Counted from the first letter of the stretch, positions 11,612 to 24,519 are shown. The stretch is DNA of 64,000 nucleotides from Galeruca laticollis (GCA_963921935.1 OY998176.1:51423813-51487812), one strand, 5' to 3'. Made by a program: numbers and translations. The notes: generated by a model not told the origin, from the sequence alone.

Positions 11612-13405
11612 TGAATGGTCATATTAATACTGACAGACCTGCAAATTTTACTTTTTGTAATGCCTTGGGGCAAAGCGTTATTGATCTATGTTTCTGCTGT
11701 AATGATAAACTAGAATTTGTTGACAAATTTAGTGTACTAGATGATCAATATTTGTCAGACCACTTCCCAGTACTTTTAACTTTCGGCCCTTTGATAAGGA
11801 ATGAGCCTAACATTGCATTTTCATCCTCATTCACTAGCCTGAAATGGGACAATACTAAAACCATAGATTTCTTTATGTCAATCCAGCACTTGCCGAATGT
11901 AGGTATGTGTGGAGATGTAGATATTTTATATAATAATCTTTGTTCAAGTATTTGGGACGTAGCAAAAAATTAAGGTTTGTTTTCAACGAAAAATATTAGT
12001 AATACAAAAAAACATCCTCGTAACTCTTGGTTTGATGTTGAATGTAAAGAGCTGAAGACTCAAGTGAAAATAAAATTAAAAGATTGCAAAAAATGTGGGT
12101 TTTCAGAACCATATAAAACGAATTACATTACTATGAAAAAAGAATATAAGCAGCTAATTTTAAAAAAGAAACAAGTGTGTTGCTCTTTCCAATACTAGAA
12201 ATAAGTCAGAGTTTTGGAAAACATTAAACTTATTTAGGCGCAGAAATAAATTCTCGCCGTTATCAATTGCGGAATGGGAGTCATTTTACGACCACTTAAC
12301 TACAATTAAGGTTACATTTGATATAGGTTTTTTTGGCGTTGGAAATTAGTTTCTGGATTTACCTATAACACTCTCAGAACTTGATCAATCCCTGTTGGTG
12401 TGTAAAGATGGTAAGGCTCCTGGTAGGGATGACATAACCTATGAGTTTCTGAAACACTTACCACAAAATTGGCGCTTATACATATGTCACTTATATAATA
12501 AAACATTAGAATCAGAAAAAATTCCACTTGGCTGGTGTCACACAATTCTAACAATGCTTCACAATAAAAGACCCAAACGGCTATCGCGGTATATCGCTAA
12601 TCAATTGCTGCGTTAAAGTATTCACACTTATTTTACTAAATCGTCTGTCCAGCTGGTGTGAAGATAATTCCATCCTTACAGAAACACAATATGGCTTCCG
12701 AAAAGACAGAGGCTGTTTAGATAATATTTTCATTTTAACCTCGATCTTGCAAATCACTCTTAGACTTCAGCGCAGAAAAGTGTTTGCTGTCTTAGCAGAC
12801 CTCAAAAGAGCATTTAACAGTATAGATCATAAACTTCTTTGGTTGAAACTTCATAAATTTGGGATTAGTTCTAAACACATTCGGATACTAAAGCAGATAT
12901 ACGATAAAGCAACATTCTCAATCAAGCAACAAAACTTATACAGTAAAAAATACAACATCTCGGAAGGTGTCTTGCAGGGAGAATCACTTAGTCCCCTAAT
13001 TTTTTCTATTTTCAATCTGACATTAAAGATTATTTTCGCTCAAATAATCTAAATGGACTTACTATTGACGGCAACAACGACGTAATAATGCTTCAATACG
13101 CAGATGATATAGTTATCCTTGGCGACTCTCCAATGGATATTAAGCGAAAACTGAAGGTACTCGAGTGTTATTGCTTTGATAACAAACTTGTAGTCAATAC
13201 CGATAAAACAAAAGTAATGATATTCTCAAAAAGTGGCGATGTACATAATTACAATAAAAAAATTCATTATAGTGGATATTGTTTGGAAACAGTAAAGCAG
13301 TTTGCTTACTTGGGTGTTGATTTCTCCTCCACAGCCTTGTTTTGCACCATGGCTAAGAATTCTTAAATCAAAGCTAATCGGGCCATTGGAGCAGTAATAG
13401 ATATA

Positions 13406-14305
13406 ATGTGTCGGTCAAAAATGAATACTAGGGAATCGCGGATCATTCTATATACTTCAATTATTTTATCTTCTCTTTCTTTTGGAATTGGTGTATGGGG
13501 TCTGCGTTGCACTGATATTATAGAGCGTGTACAGGTAATATTTTTCAAAAAACTCCTAAGTCTGTCAAATAATACCCCAGGTTACATTGTACGCTTGGAA
13601 ACAAGTTCTGATCATTTGTCAACGGTTGTTTTCAAACACGCCTTACTTTGGTTAAACAAACTCAAAAGAATGAACTCTTCAAGACTTTCAAAAATTTCTT
13701 TCAATCGACTTGCTCAGTTATCATCTGATAATAATTCAAAGTATAATTGGGTGACACAACTTAAAGAATGGTTTATTTATGCGCAATGTGAGTGTCTATG
13801 GAAAGATTATTTAAGTACAAATGTACGCAGTTTAGATAGACTTATCCTAGAAAAATTTCGAAAACGACTGCTTGATAGTGACACAAACAGAAAGGTTGCT
13901 TCTAGTTACTCTTTACTATACTCACACTTACTAGTTGGTGAAATTAGCAGTTATTTGCAAACATCCGCACACATTTATATAACCAGAATAATGGCGCAAC
14001 TTAGAACCTGTAGTAAAACATTTTCAAAATTGTCTTTTAAAGGAAGTTTTTATATTATTGACAGCACTGAGAATTGCACTGTCTGTAATATGGATTCCCC
14101 GGAGTCATTACATCATATGCTTTTTGAATGTCCCATTTACAGCCCTCTCAGAAAAAATAGTTTTTTTCAGAATGTTCATAATATTGATGATCTGGTACAC
14201 TACCTTAATATTAACAATACACGAAACGGATTCTTTGAACTCACTAAATTAGCTCATAGTATTATCAGTATATTGAAGCTGCGAGCATTCGCACATGGTG
14301 AATGA
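13406..14305 (+). CDS. LINE-A ORF2 C-terminal part with Cys-His cluster
   Basis: This 299-codon uninterrupted stretch is the post-RT region of the LINE-A polyprotein, not a separate gene; the internal ATG at 13,406 is only the first Met in the open frame. It starts just after the RT thumb (MNTRESRIILYTSIILSSLS) and includes YGxxxWG-like features (FGIGVWG). Near residues 222-243 lies a C-x2-C-x8-H-x5-C type cluster, which in related LINEs is thought to bind nucleic acid. The catalytic RT motifs upstream (12,395-13,366) are in other frames, so the copy is defective. Confidence 0.75.
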   Translation: MCRSKMNTRESRIILYTSIILSSLSFGIGVWGLRCTDIIERVQVIFFKKLLSLSNNTPGYIVRLETSSDHLSTVVFKHALLWLNKLKRMNSSRLSKISFNRLAQLSSDNNSKYNWVTQLKEWFIYAQCECLWKDYLSTNVRSLDRLILEKFRKRLLDSDTNRKVASSYSLLYSHLLVGEISSYLQTSAHIYITRIMAQLRTCSKTFSKLSFKGSFYIIDSTENCTVCNMDSPESLHHMLFECPIYSPLRKNSFFQNVHNIDDLVHYLNINNTRNGFFELTKLAHSIISILKLRAFAHGE

Positions 14306-14473
14306 TTGGCTTTATCATGAAGTACACACATATTTTATATTTTTGTTTTCATCTTAACTTTTTTATTAATTTACAAATTAGTTCTATGTCATAATTTATA
14401 TCGAATTATCTTAATTCCTCTCTTGAAATTTTGTACCGAACCCTTGTGAAAAGATTTATCTTATACACAATAA

Positions 14474-14666
<193 letters not shown>

Positions 14667-16421
14667 ATGAGAAGTACTGCAGGAAAAGGAAAGGAATTGA
14701 TACATGGATTCATAAAGGCAAAGCTACAAATCCTCACCATTACAGGAACAAAGAAAAAAGGAAGAGGATAAATGAAAATAGAGAGCTGGTCTAAGGAGCA
14801 GCGGCAAGAGTGGGGTGTATATTAAGTTCCAAATGTGTTGAAAAACTCATAGAATGGCAAAGAATCAATGAAACAAATATGAAAATTGAACTACATATGA
14901 CAGAAAAATAAATCATTGAAATAATAATTGCATATGGACCCAATGAAAATGATTTAATAGCGGAAAAAGGAATTTTCCGGGGAAAACTTCTAGAGATGTA
15001 TGACGAGGCTAAACATTCTGTAATAATGATAGGAGATTTAAATGCTAGAATAGGAAACATAACAAAAGAAACAGAAGGAGTGTTGGGAAGCTTCGGCGAA
15101 ACAACAAGAAATAGGAATGGATCTCAACTGATAGAGTATACAAAATGGACTGGTAAAACAAAAGTCATTCTTCCAGCATAAAGACTGTCATAAATACACA
15201 AAATAAGAACCAATAAGAGATGAGAAATCAATCATATTTTATATTATAACTGAAAAAATAAACAGACAAATGGTAAAAGACGTAAGAGTATACCGATGTG
15301 CAGAACTAGGAACAGATCACTACTGGGTAGCAGCAACTATAAAGCAAAACATTTCTGAAAAGCAAACCGACGAAATTAATAATCTATATGAAGAGAAGAC
15401 TGTCATAAAAACATACAAATTTCAAGAAGCATGAACTAAGGAGAGATACAGGGAACTAGTCACCAATCCAATATACGAACAATACAACGAAATAACACAA
15501 GCAGCCATAGAGAGAAAATGGAAAATATTTAAAACTATCGTAAGTAAAGCTGCCAGCAAATCCTGCGGAGTTACAATAGCCGGGGGTTCGAAGAAGAGAA
15601 ACAACTGGTAAAGTGAAGAAATGAAAATAATTGTGAAGAACAAAAACTTGTATGAAAAGACTACCTACGAGAAAAAACGAGCGAAAGATATGAAAAATAC
15701 AGAGAAATTAGAAACCCAGTGAAAACAAAAATTATAGAAGCTAAAGCCAAAGAGTGTGAGAATTGTGGACAAAAGATGGAACACAATAACAAAAATAACC
15801 AAAAACTATTTTACAAAGTTCTGAAAAATATGAGAGGCAAAGGAAAATTAGCATCGACAAAAAAGATTAAAACCAGAGGAGGAAAATCGTCACAAAACCA
15901 GAAAACATACTAACAAGATGGAAAGAACACTTCCAAGCAGTACTAGGAAGAACAAATGAGAGGAGTACAGTAGATTAAGCACAAACAGTCAACCCAAATA
16001 ACAACATAGATGACGGAATCACGATAGAGGATGTAGAACAAGCGGTCACAAAATTAAAGAGCGGTAAGGCACTAGGAGTTGGCATCATAAAAGCAGGAAT
16101 ATACAAGTGCATACATGATAAAGAACTTGAAATATTACACCAAATTATAGATACAGCATGGAAAACTAAAAAAAGTACCAGAGGAATGGGCAACACAAGT
16201 AACTATACCCATATACAAAAAAGGTGATAGAACTAATTGTGGGAATTACAGAGGTATTACGTAAAATATATCAAAGAATATTGGAGACAAGATTAAGGGA
16301 CAAATTAGAAGGATACCTACACGAAACGCAGAGCGGATTTAGACCAGGGTGCAATACTCAAGATCATGTCTATGCTATTAAAAATCTAACAGAAAAATTC
16401 TTAACACACAAGACAATAAAG

Positions 16422-16455
<34 letters not shown>

Positions 16456-16466
16456 ATTTATATATA

Positions 16467-16552
<86 letters not shown>

Positions 16553-17700
16553 TTCTAGACCTAGAAAAAGCTTTTGATTTAGTCCACACCACATCTGGAA
16601 AACACTAAAAAATCTTGGAGTAGGAAAAAATGTAATAGAAGAAATTTATTCATTGTACAAAAACAGCACTACAATTGTAAGAGCACACAACTACAAAACA
16701 ACAAAATTTAAAACCACACAAGGAGTTATACAAGGTGGAGTGCTCAGTCCTTCACTTTTCATAGTATTCATGAAGGAAATAAAAATACAGGCCAACAAGC
16801 AATCCAAGAAAATAGACGTAGGATACAACAAATTGCAGAATATCACAATGAGCGAATGTATTTTTGCTGATGATATAGTAATAGCAGTAAACAGACAGGA
16901 AAATTTACAACACAACATAGAAGTATGGTCAAAATGCCTTCTAGAAAAAGATATGAGTATCAATGTGAGAAAAACTAAAGTAATACTAATATCAAACAAA
17001 ACAAGAAATACCAACAAAAAAATGGATGGTCCACTCATAGAACAAGTGGACAACATAAAATATTTAGGAACAGTTATAGACAGTACAGGACGTTATGATG
17101 CGGAAATAAACAGTAGAATATCATCTGCAACAAAACTATACCATTTACTAAGGAAAGGATTTCTAAATGAAAAAGGAATAAGTACTAAAACAAAACTTAC
17201 AATATACAAAAAAGTATACCTACCAACTTTATTCTATGGAAGCGAAACATGGGCACTTACAGAAGAACAAAAAAACAGGTTGCAAGTTATGGAAATGAAA
17301 TACTTAAGAAGAGTAGCAAATGTGACAGTGATGGATGAAATAAGAAATGATGCAATACGAGAAATGCTAGAAGTTTAGAGTGTTCGGAAACATATAGCAA
17401 AATCACAACTAAGATGGGGGGGAGGGGCATTTAAACCGATTAAACAAAAACAAACAAATGAAAAAAGTCTGGACTGCAACAAAAATAAGGAAAAGAAGGA
17501 GAGGTGAACCTAGGATGACGTGGGACATAGAACTGGCAAAATTGTTGAAAGAAAAAGGAATGTCATGGAAAGAAGCTGAATTAGTGTCTGAAGACAGGAA
17601 AAGATGGAATACATTGGTAAATGTCAAGTAAAACGGCAGAACAGTTTTACCCTCTACACTTTGAGTAGAACAGGGACAGATTATAAATATAATTACAAAA
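14667..17700 (+). mobile_element. LINE-B: RTE-like non-LTR retrotransposon, broken
   Basis: The AP endonuclease is recognisable from 14,700 (LTITGTKKKGRG) through VIMIGDLNARIG (15,022 on) and FGETTRNRNGSQLIEY. The RT begins with ITIEDVEQAVTKLKSGKA-like text near 16,015 and QSGFRPGCNTQDHVYAIKNL (16,332 on), then the catalytic FLDLEKAFDLV, GVIQGGVLSPSLF and IFADDIVIAV in the 241-aa stretch 16,653-17,378. The C-terminus (YGSETWALTEEQKNRLQV, then a broken basic region ending at a stop at 17,629-17,631) is typical of RTE-like LINEs. Multiple frameshifts and a large (TA)n run in the RT make it dead. The 5' end abuts the LINE-A tail. Confidence 0.82.
16423..16549. repeat. (TA)n microsatellite inside the LINE-B RT
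   Basis: About 127 bp of TA dinucleotides with a few TTTA and CTATTTA interruptions. It sits between ENLTEKFL-type RT sequence and the catalytic FLDLEKAFD block, so it splits the RT coding region. Confidence 0.93.
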
Positions 17701-17743
17701 TTAGAACCTATATACCACACATCAACCATACAAAATAGCTTAC

Positions 17744-17926
17744 CTTCTCGTAAAAGTATGCCAGCATCCAATTTTCGTAAACGCCTTTAAAATTCTTGGT
17801 GTTTCTCCAATCGCAAAACTTATTATATGCTCTCTCGTATATTTCCTTGGATTTAACTGGTAGCTAACTGGAAGAAGTTTCGCGGGTCTCGTTCGGGATA
17901 TCTTCCAAGTCGTTTTCATTGCTCAT
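17744..17926 (-). pseudogene. Exon resembling the N-terminal domain of Crypton-type tyrosine recombinases
   Basis: On the minus strand an ATG at 17,926 opens MSNENDLEDIPNETRETSSS, then an in-frame TAG (17,866-17,864), then LPVKSKEIYERAYNKFCDWR and a NWMLAYFYEK end. A perfect-looking splice donor (AAG|GTAAGC, GT at 17,743-17,742) follows. The LPxKSxxxYxxxYxxFxxW pattern followed by LLAYF is what I know from the SAM-like core-binding domain of Crypton/DIRS-type recombinases and derived insect genes. No downstream catalytic exon is recognisable on this strand in the next few kilobases, where LINE-B lies. It is either the first exon of a partly lost gene or a relic. Confidence 0.5.
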
Positions 17927-18682
17927 TTTCACAATTCTTCTGAAATTCACTCTTCAATTATGATTTTATTTGGATGCTGTCAATAGTTGTCAATCACAAA
18001 AAAATATCTTGTTTAGTTACCAAGAAGCCAAATGCGAAAAAATAGTATACGCACCTCATAATACAAGTGATTTATTTTACTTGACTCGTATGGAAATGAA
18101 ATCCTCGCTTCGCTCGGATTCAAACTGACCATATTTGTCAAGTAAAGTTCCACTTCTCTAAACTTGAAACGTAATCTAGAATTAAAGAGGTTTTTCGACA
18201 TTAATGTACTTAAACTTCGATATATTCAGCTATTTACAGAATTTCTTCAAAAATTACCGATACATTCCTAATAGGCCAAGCTACAGAGCTTTTTTCCTTT
18301 AAAAAGTGTTAGAAGGAAACCAGCTGCGCCATTATTTGTAAAATAGTTTCATATGATCTAGTGAGATGTTTTTAACTCGACTCTGTTATTTAAAAGTTTG
18401 TTATCAACAATGTAATGCAAAACATTATTATTATATAATTAGTTTTTTGCTTATGAAACTAAAACTATCAAGATAATCGTAATGAAAAGAAAGTATAGAG
18501 AATAAAAACACGCTCGTAGCCTACAAACCTAACTTCCATTTGTTTATTTCTGCTCCACCTATGTGGTAAACGTATACGTTTCCTTGTTAACTATTTCTAT
18601 TGCCTATTACATATTTGGTTCCCCGAATTTTTCTTTGAAGAAGAATACGATATTGACTGTTCCTCACTCTTATCTATTAAAA
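17927..18682. other. AT-rich stretch upstream of the recombinase-like exon, nothing recognised
   Basis: No ORF of note or repeat structure is visible. On the minus strand this would be the promoter side of the exon at 17,744-17,926. Confidence 0.4.
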
Positions 18683-20160
18683 TTAATGTTTTAAATCAAA
18701 CTCAACGTTTCTAGCTAATTCCACAATATCATGAAAAATGTTGAAAATTCTAAAAAAATGACAAGTGTTTCGATAATTGAATATCGTCGTCAGAATGACA
18801 GAAGTTACATTTCATTTGATGCCTACCTGATGTTTAGTAGTTATTTTTGGCTAGACCAAGAAGTGACCTACCTTGTGATTGACTTAATATACGTTAATAG
18901 AAAAAAGAAGAAGATGTGATATTACAAATATTAACGCTTACATATTATTAGTCCTATGGTGATATCCTGGATATCATTTTTCCAATTAAGATCAGTATAA
19001 CTGTGCAATGATATAGGAATCCAAGAAAAATATATCTGCTGATCTTTACAATTATCACATAAAAAGACAGTTTTTTAGTGGAGAACTCCCTAGATTTATC
19101 TGATCGTCAACGACTACATATTGTGGGTTTCTTAAGTGTTTTCTAATTTCCAAATCTTCAAGGAAATCCAGTTCTTGTTTCTTATCACAAATATGTAGTA
19201 CTTCTAGTTCTGTGCTAGGTGTCAATGAATGGTTGGTGTCAAGTAGATGTTTTGGGTAATGGGATTTATATGGTTGTTTTAATCTGTATGCTCGTAAGTT
19301 TTCACTGTATCGGATTTCGAAGTTTCTAAGGGTCTGACCCAAATAGACAGCATTACATTCTGGACAATTGAGTTTATACCTGATTTCTTTAATGTTGGTA
19401 TTTTTGTTTTAACATTTAACAATTTTATACTTACGTTACTTTCAGTTTTAAAAGGATTTGTTGTATCCGTTGCTAAAGATATCTTTGAAATATTATTAGA
19501 AATATTTCCTGCATATGTGATGGTTTTATAAGTTTTTATTTCTTCAGTTTGTCTAGGAAATATTAGTTGTAATGCCACTTTTTCTCTTTTTTTATTAATT
19601 AGCTTATTTATCATATGTAATGGATAACCGCGGGATGTTCCTATTTGTCTAATTGTACTCATCTCCCTATCAAAATTACATTTGTTCATAGAAACTGAAA
19701 ATGCCCTATCTATCATTGAATTTTATGCCGCTAGTTTATTTGACATGGGGTGATTGGAACTATAAAAAATTGTCACATCAGAGTGTGTTGGTTTTCGGTA
19801 AATTACATAATCAAGTACATTATTAACTCTTTGAATTTTCAAATCAAGAAAATTTATTGAATTATTTTCTTCCACTTCTAATGTAAATTTAATTTTTGGG
19901 TGTAAATTATTAATGTGGTGGAAAAGTATATCTAATTGTCGTTCACTACCTATAAAACAAGCTAATATGTCATCTACATATCTATACCAAAATAAAACAT
20001 TTTTTGAAATATTACTTTCAAATATTTTTATTTCTAAACTGTCCAGAAAAATGTTTGCCAAAATAGGTGATATAGGGCTTCCCATTGATAAACCTTCATT
20101 TTGAATATATATGTTATTGTTATTGTTTTTAAGAGGAATTTTGGTGAACATATTAGTAAC
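18683..20160 (-). mobile_element. PLE-2 left half: 5'-truncated Penelope-like copy
   Basis: On the minus strand the RT part 20,151-19,723 carries SMGSPISPILANIFLDSLE and the catalytic YVDDILACF. It continues into the linker (19,716 on, ITYAGNISNNISKI) and the GIY-YIG/HLL region (19,342-19,055), then a 3' UTR containing a hammerhead-like motif (about 18,745-18,805). An internal deletion joins FTKIPL directly to the IYIQNEG segment, and the GIY motif is broken by a 4-base deletion near 19,371-19,381. The copy meets the right half back to back at about 20,160. Confidence 0.85.
18745..18805 (-). ncRNA. Candidate hammerhead ribozyme variant (PLE-2 left)
   Basis: On the minus strand CUGACGA (18,793-18,787) is followed by a short hairpin (GAUA...UAUC), then GAAAC (18,771-18,767), ACUU and GUC (18,762-18,760). 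This matches the hammerhead order CUGANGA - stem II - GAAA - stem III - NUH, with one extra base between CUGACGA and the stem. Stem III is very short and nearly self-complementary (ACACUUGU), as in the small hammerhead variants reported from Penelope-like elements. Stem I would be weak (UUCU with AGAA, AUU with AAU). Confidence 0.55.
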
Positions 20161-20267
20161 GATGGTATTGAGTTACCGAAACCATTGTCAATTTTTTAGA
20201 ATTTTCAACATTTTCGATTATATTGTGGAATTAGCTAGAAACGTTGAGTTGTTTTTAAAACACTAAT

Positions 20268-22711
20268 ATGAGTAGATTCCACGAAGTAAGGGTTGAGACA
20301 GTTAATTTCATTAAAAAATCTTCGAGAGAAGATTTGACCCGACTGTACCAGAAGTTGCTACAAAAACGTTACAAAGCATCACAAAACATTTGGTTTAACC
20401 AAGAATGCCTTAGAAAAAAGGTAATACCAAATTATGTGAATATAAAATGCCATACTAAAACACCACAAGCACAAAAAGCGATAAAATGTGCTCAAAGGGT
20501 ATGGATAAAAGATAAGTGTAAAAAATGTTTTAAAATAAGACACTGCTTAGACAACTACATAAAAGTTCTACATTCAGAACTCACGTTCAAACTACATCCA
20601 GTAGAATTTGACTGTTTTAATGACAAAATCAGAGAAAGTGTCAGCACGATGAAGAACAAGAAATTTAAGAAACAAGAACGAAATCTACAGAAACTTGAAA
20701 ACACACAACATAGAATTCAATACTCTAAACATCCTAAAACTGTAAGTACCTACATACCAACAAACTTTGCACCACGATTTAAAAACCTTTCAGACACTAA
20801 TTTTACAGATTGTGAAATAGAATTTTTAAATAGAAGTTTAAAGTACAGCATACCACCAAAATTTACGAATAATATTAAACAAATTATAGCTACAGAGTCA
20901 GAAATAGCTTTAAAATCTAATTCCAATAATTTTCTATATGAGAAAGTAAAAAGTGCCAATTTAATCAAAAATATTGAACCTTCAAAAGTTAAACGTCAAA
21001 CACAAAAAGACATTACAGTTCTAGATGCAATAAAAAAGAAAGTAGAAGATAATAACCTAACAGTTATGAAATCTGATAAGGGGAACACAACTGTCATATT
21101 GACAACTGAAAATTATAATTAAAAAATATATAACTTCATAGAATCTAGCGATGTGAAAGTCCTTAGAGCAGACCCAACAAAGAAGTGTTCTAATAATGTA
21201 AGGGATATTGGTAATAATTCAAATTATCTTTTAAGTGATTACGAAAAGAGGTCCATGATAAATAAGAATCCTTATTGTCCACAATTATATGGAACCGTTA
21301 AATTACATAAAATCACGAAACCAATTAGACCTGTAGTTTCTTATGTTAATACTCCTAATAATATATTGGCAAAGTTTAACAATATACTTAATAGTAACGG
21401 ATATGAATCAAAATACTCAATTAGACATTCAATAGAACTAATCAAAAAATTAAAACCATTCAACTTACAAGACAATGCTAAGCTCATTTCAATTGACGTT
21501 ACTAATATATTCACTAAAATTCCTCCTAAAGAATGTCTAATACTTGTAAGAAAATTATTAAAAGATAAAAATATTAATCCAGGAATAATATCAGTTATAC
21601 TTAATTTGTTTGATGTATGTATTAATTAGAATTATTTCACTTTTTACAATAACATATATATTCAAAATGCAGGTTTACCGATGGGAAGCCCTATATCACC
21701 TATTTTGGCAAACATTTTTATGGACAGCTTAGAAAGAAAAATATTTGAGAGTTTTATTTCAAAAAATGTTTTATTTTGGTATACATATGTAGATGACATA
21801 TTAGCTTGTTTTATAGGTAGTGAACGACAATTAGACATACTTTTCAACCACATTAATAATTTACACCCAAAAATTAAATTTACATTAGAACTTGAAGAAA
21901 ATAACTCAATCAATTTTCTTGATTAAAAAATTCAAAGAGTTAATAATGTACTTAATTATGCAATTTACCGAAAACCAACACACACTGATGTGACAATTCC
22001 TTATAGTTCCAATGACCGCATGTCACATAAACTAGCGGCATATAATTCAATGATACATAGAGCTTTTTCAGTTCCTATGAACAAATGTAATTTTGATAGA
22101 GAGATTAATTCAATTAGACAAATAGCAACATCCAACGGTTATCCATTAGATATGATAAATAAGCTAATTAATGAGAAAGGAGAAAAAGTGGCATTACAAC
22201 TAATATTTCCTGAACAAACTGAAAAAATAAAAACTTATAAAACCATCACATATGCAGGAAATATTTCTAAGAATATTTCAAAGATAATATCTTTAGCAAC
22301 GAATACAACAATTTCTTTTAAAACAGAAAGTAACGTAAGTAGAAAATTGTTAAATGTTAAAACAAAAATACCACCTTTGAAGAAATCAGGTATAAACTCA
22401 AATGTCCTGAATGTAATGCTGTCTATTTGGTCAGACCCTTAGGAATTTTGAAATCCGATACAGTGAACACTTACGGGCATAACGATTAAAACAACCAGAT
22501 AAATCCCATTACGCAAAACATCTATTTGACACCAACCATTCATTGACACCTAACACAGAACTAGAAGTATTACATATTTGTGATAAGAGACAAGAACTGG
22601 ATTTCCTTGAAGAGTTGGAAATTAGAAGACATTTAAGAAACCCACAATATGAAGTCGTCAATGACCAGATAAATCTAGGGAGTTCTCCACTATTAAACTG
22701 TCTTCTCAAGT
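20268..22711 (+). pseudogene. PLE-2 polyprotein: N-terminal region, RT and GIY-YIG endonuclease, with three in-frame stops
   Basis: Starting at ATG 20,268, one frame runs to about 22,390, interrupted only by stops at 21,120-21,122, 21,627-21,629 and 21,924-21,926. Order: basic N-terminal region with a Cys/Lys-rich segment (KDKCKKCFKIRH), RT motifs (LYGTVKLHKITKPIRPVVS; ISIDVTNIFTKIP with the first Asp; LPMGSPISPILANIF; YVDDILACF), linker, then GIY-YIG. The product would copy element RNA and cut the target DNA. PLE-4 has CAG (Gln) where this copy has the TAG at 21,627 and TTA (Leu) where it has the TAA at 21,924, so both are single-base decay. A 4-base deletion at about 22,390 and a 1-base deletion near 22,430 shift the GIY-YIG domain. 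Confidence 0.88.
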
Positions 22712-22954
22712 GATAATTGTAAAGATCAGCAGATATGGTTTTCCTGGTTTTCTATATCATTGCACAGTTATACGAATCTTAATTGGAAAAATGATATCCA
22801 GGATATCACCATAGGGTTAATAATATCTAAGCTTGAATATTGGTAATATTACATCTTCTTCTTTTTTCTATTAACATATATTAAGTCAATCACAAGGTGG
22901 TCACTTCTTGGTCTAGCCAAAAATAACTACTAAACATCAGGTAGGTATCAAATG

Positions 22955-23025
22955 AAATGTAACTTCTGTCATTCTGACGATGATATTCAGTTATCCAAAC
23001 AATTGTCAATTTTTTAGAATTTTCA
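22955..23025 (+). ncRNA. Candidate hammerhead ribozyme, decayed (PLE-2 right)
   Basis: CUGACGA lies at 22,974-22,980, followed by U, a GAUA...UAUC hairpin, CAAAC instead of GAAAC (22,996-23,000) and AAUUGUC (23,001-23,007). The G to C change hits an invariant core base, so cleavage is unlikely in this copy. It is the same motif as at 41.6 kb and lies in the sense strand of the PLE. Confidence 0.45.
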
Positions 23026-23115
23026 ACATTTTTCGTTATATTGTGGAATTAGCTAGAAACGTTGAGTTTCATTTAAAACACTAATATGAGTAGATTCCAT
23101 GAAGTAAGGGTCGAG

Positions 23116-24519
23116 ACAGTTTTATTAAAATTAAATTTGCAAATTAGTTTGGAACAAGGCTCTTCCTTTATTATGATTTGATGTTCGTAGAAAAGATAAT
23201 GCAAGTAAGACACTGATATGCTATTCATTATTTAATTTAAATATAGTAAACTTTCTCACTACAATTGACAAATTAATTAAAACCAAACTATATAGTTAAT
23301 TCTAATGTCTCGAAATTTATGAATATAAAATTATTTTTTGGCTCTGCCCCATTTTGTTGATATATAAGAACAAAAAAATCACTGTTTGGTTTGATAAATA
23401 GGAAACTTGGCTGTGTATCTCAATACTTGGCTTTGATATCAATTAGTTCGTCATTAAATAACTGGCATGAGCCTAAGCAACAAACGAACAACCAAAACTA
23501 AAATAGAAAATAACGTCCCATCCATATCCCTTTTTGAACTCGACGATAAATCTTTTTAAAATTTATGACCTCTCTTAACAGCGCACTGGAAGGCTATTTT
23601 TATTTTTGCTACTGAGAAAATAACAATAAATTCATTCTAATCGATAATAAATTAGAATGTGACCTATTCAGGAAAAAATTAGTTTCCCATAAATGGAATT
23701 AATTTGCTGATTGGAAGCGAATCTTTTGGATATCTGCAAAAAGCTCGTTTGGTATAAGATTGTTCTAGAAAAACAAAACATTTATAGATCATCTTAAATT
23801 CACTTAGTAAAATCTAAAACAAAATCATTTGATGAAATTGAAAATGTTTCAAGGTATACTAACAAAATTGAAGAAAATAAACAATTTTATATCTTCCCCA
23901 ATCCAACAATCTGCTTTGGGATAATAAGCTTTTGATATATCGTCCAAAAACATCTTGACGCTGTAATAATAGGTGATGCAAGTACACCCCTTGTAAAAGA
24001 TGTGATATCAAACGATGTATAGGGTGACACAACTACCATATCTACTTATAATATTTTTAAATTAGAGGTAAGCTTTATCGCTTATTAATTTGAAAGCTTC
24101 AAATAATTGATGTACTTACGTTCAGCCCTGTTTAAATAATGTTTGTGTTTGTTTTGCGCTCTTCCCAGTTCATTTTATTGCATTTTGTTTTTCAACCGGT
24201 CTTAAAGTAGTACATATAAAAAAAGCTTTTTGTTTGTTTTCTATTTCTGGAAACTCGAGCGGAATAGATGTGGCATTTCTTTGTAATGCGTATCAATTGT
24301 ATAATTCGGATGGGGCCCTTCCTTTCTATGTTATGTGTTTTCAGGAGAATTACGAACAATTGAATCAACTAAATAGTTTTTCGTAGTAAATAACAGTTTA
24401 ATGTGTCAAGTGGATAATTCTTCTATTAATTACAAGTAAGATTAGCATTGTTTATTGACCTAATTGAAGACTATTTATAAAAGTTATAATTAGAAAAAAT
24501 AGCTAAATATCATCTATAA
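23116..24519. other. AT-rich intergenic stretch, nothing recognised
   Basis: No ORF, repeat end or RNA gene that I can support. Composition is uniformly AT-rich. Confidence 0.5.

Larger units (their letters stand above)
20161..23115 (+). mobile_element. PLE-2 right half: near full-length Penelope-like element with both terminal repeats
   Basis: The segment 20,161-20,310 (leader plus ORF start) recurs at the 3' end (22,990-23,110), forming a direct terminal repeat as described for Penelope-like elements. The repeat includes the start codon and first codons (MSRFHEVRVETV). Between them lies an ORF region of about 2.4 kb. The 3' copy contains a ribozyme-like core (22,974-23,007). Both known boundaries end at the same place, GAGACAGTT. 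Confidence 0.85.
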
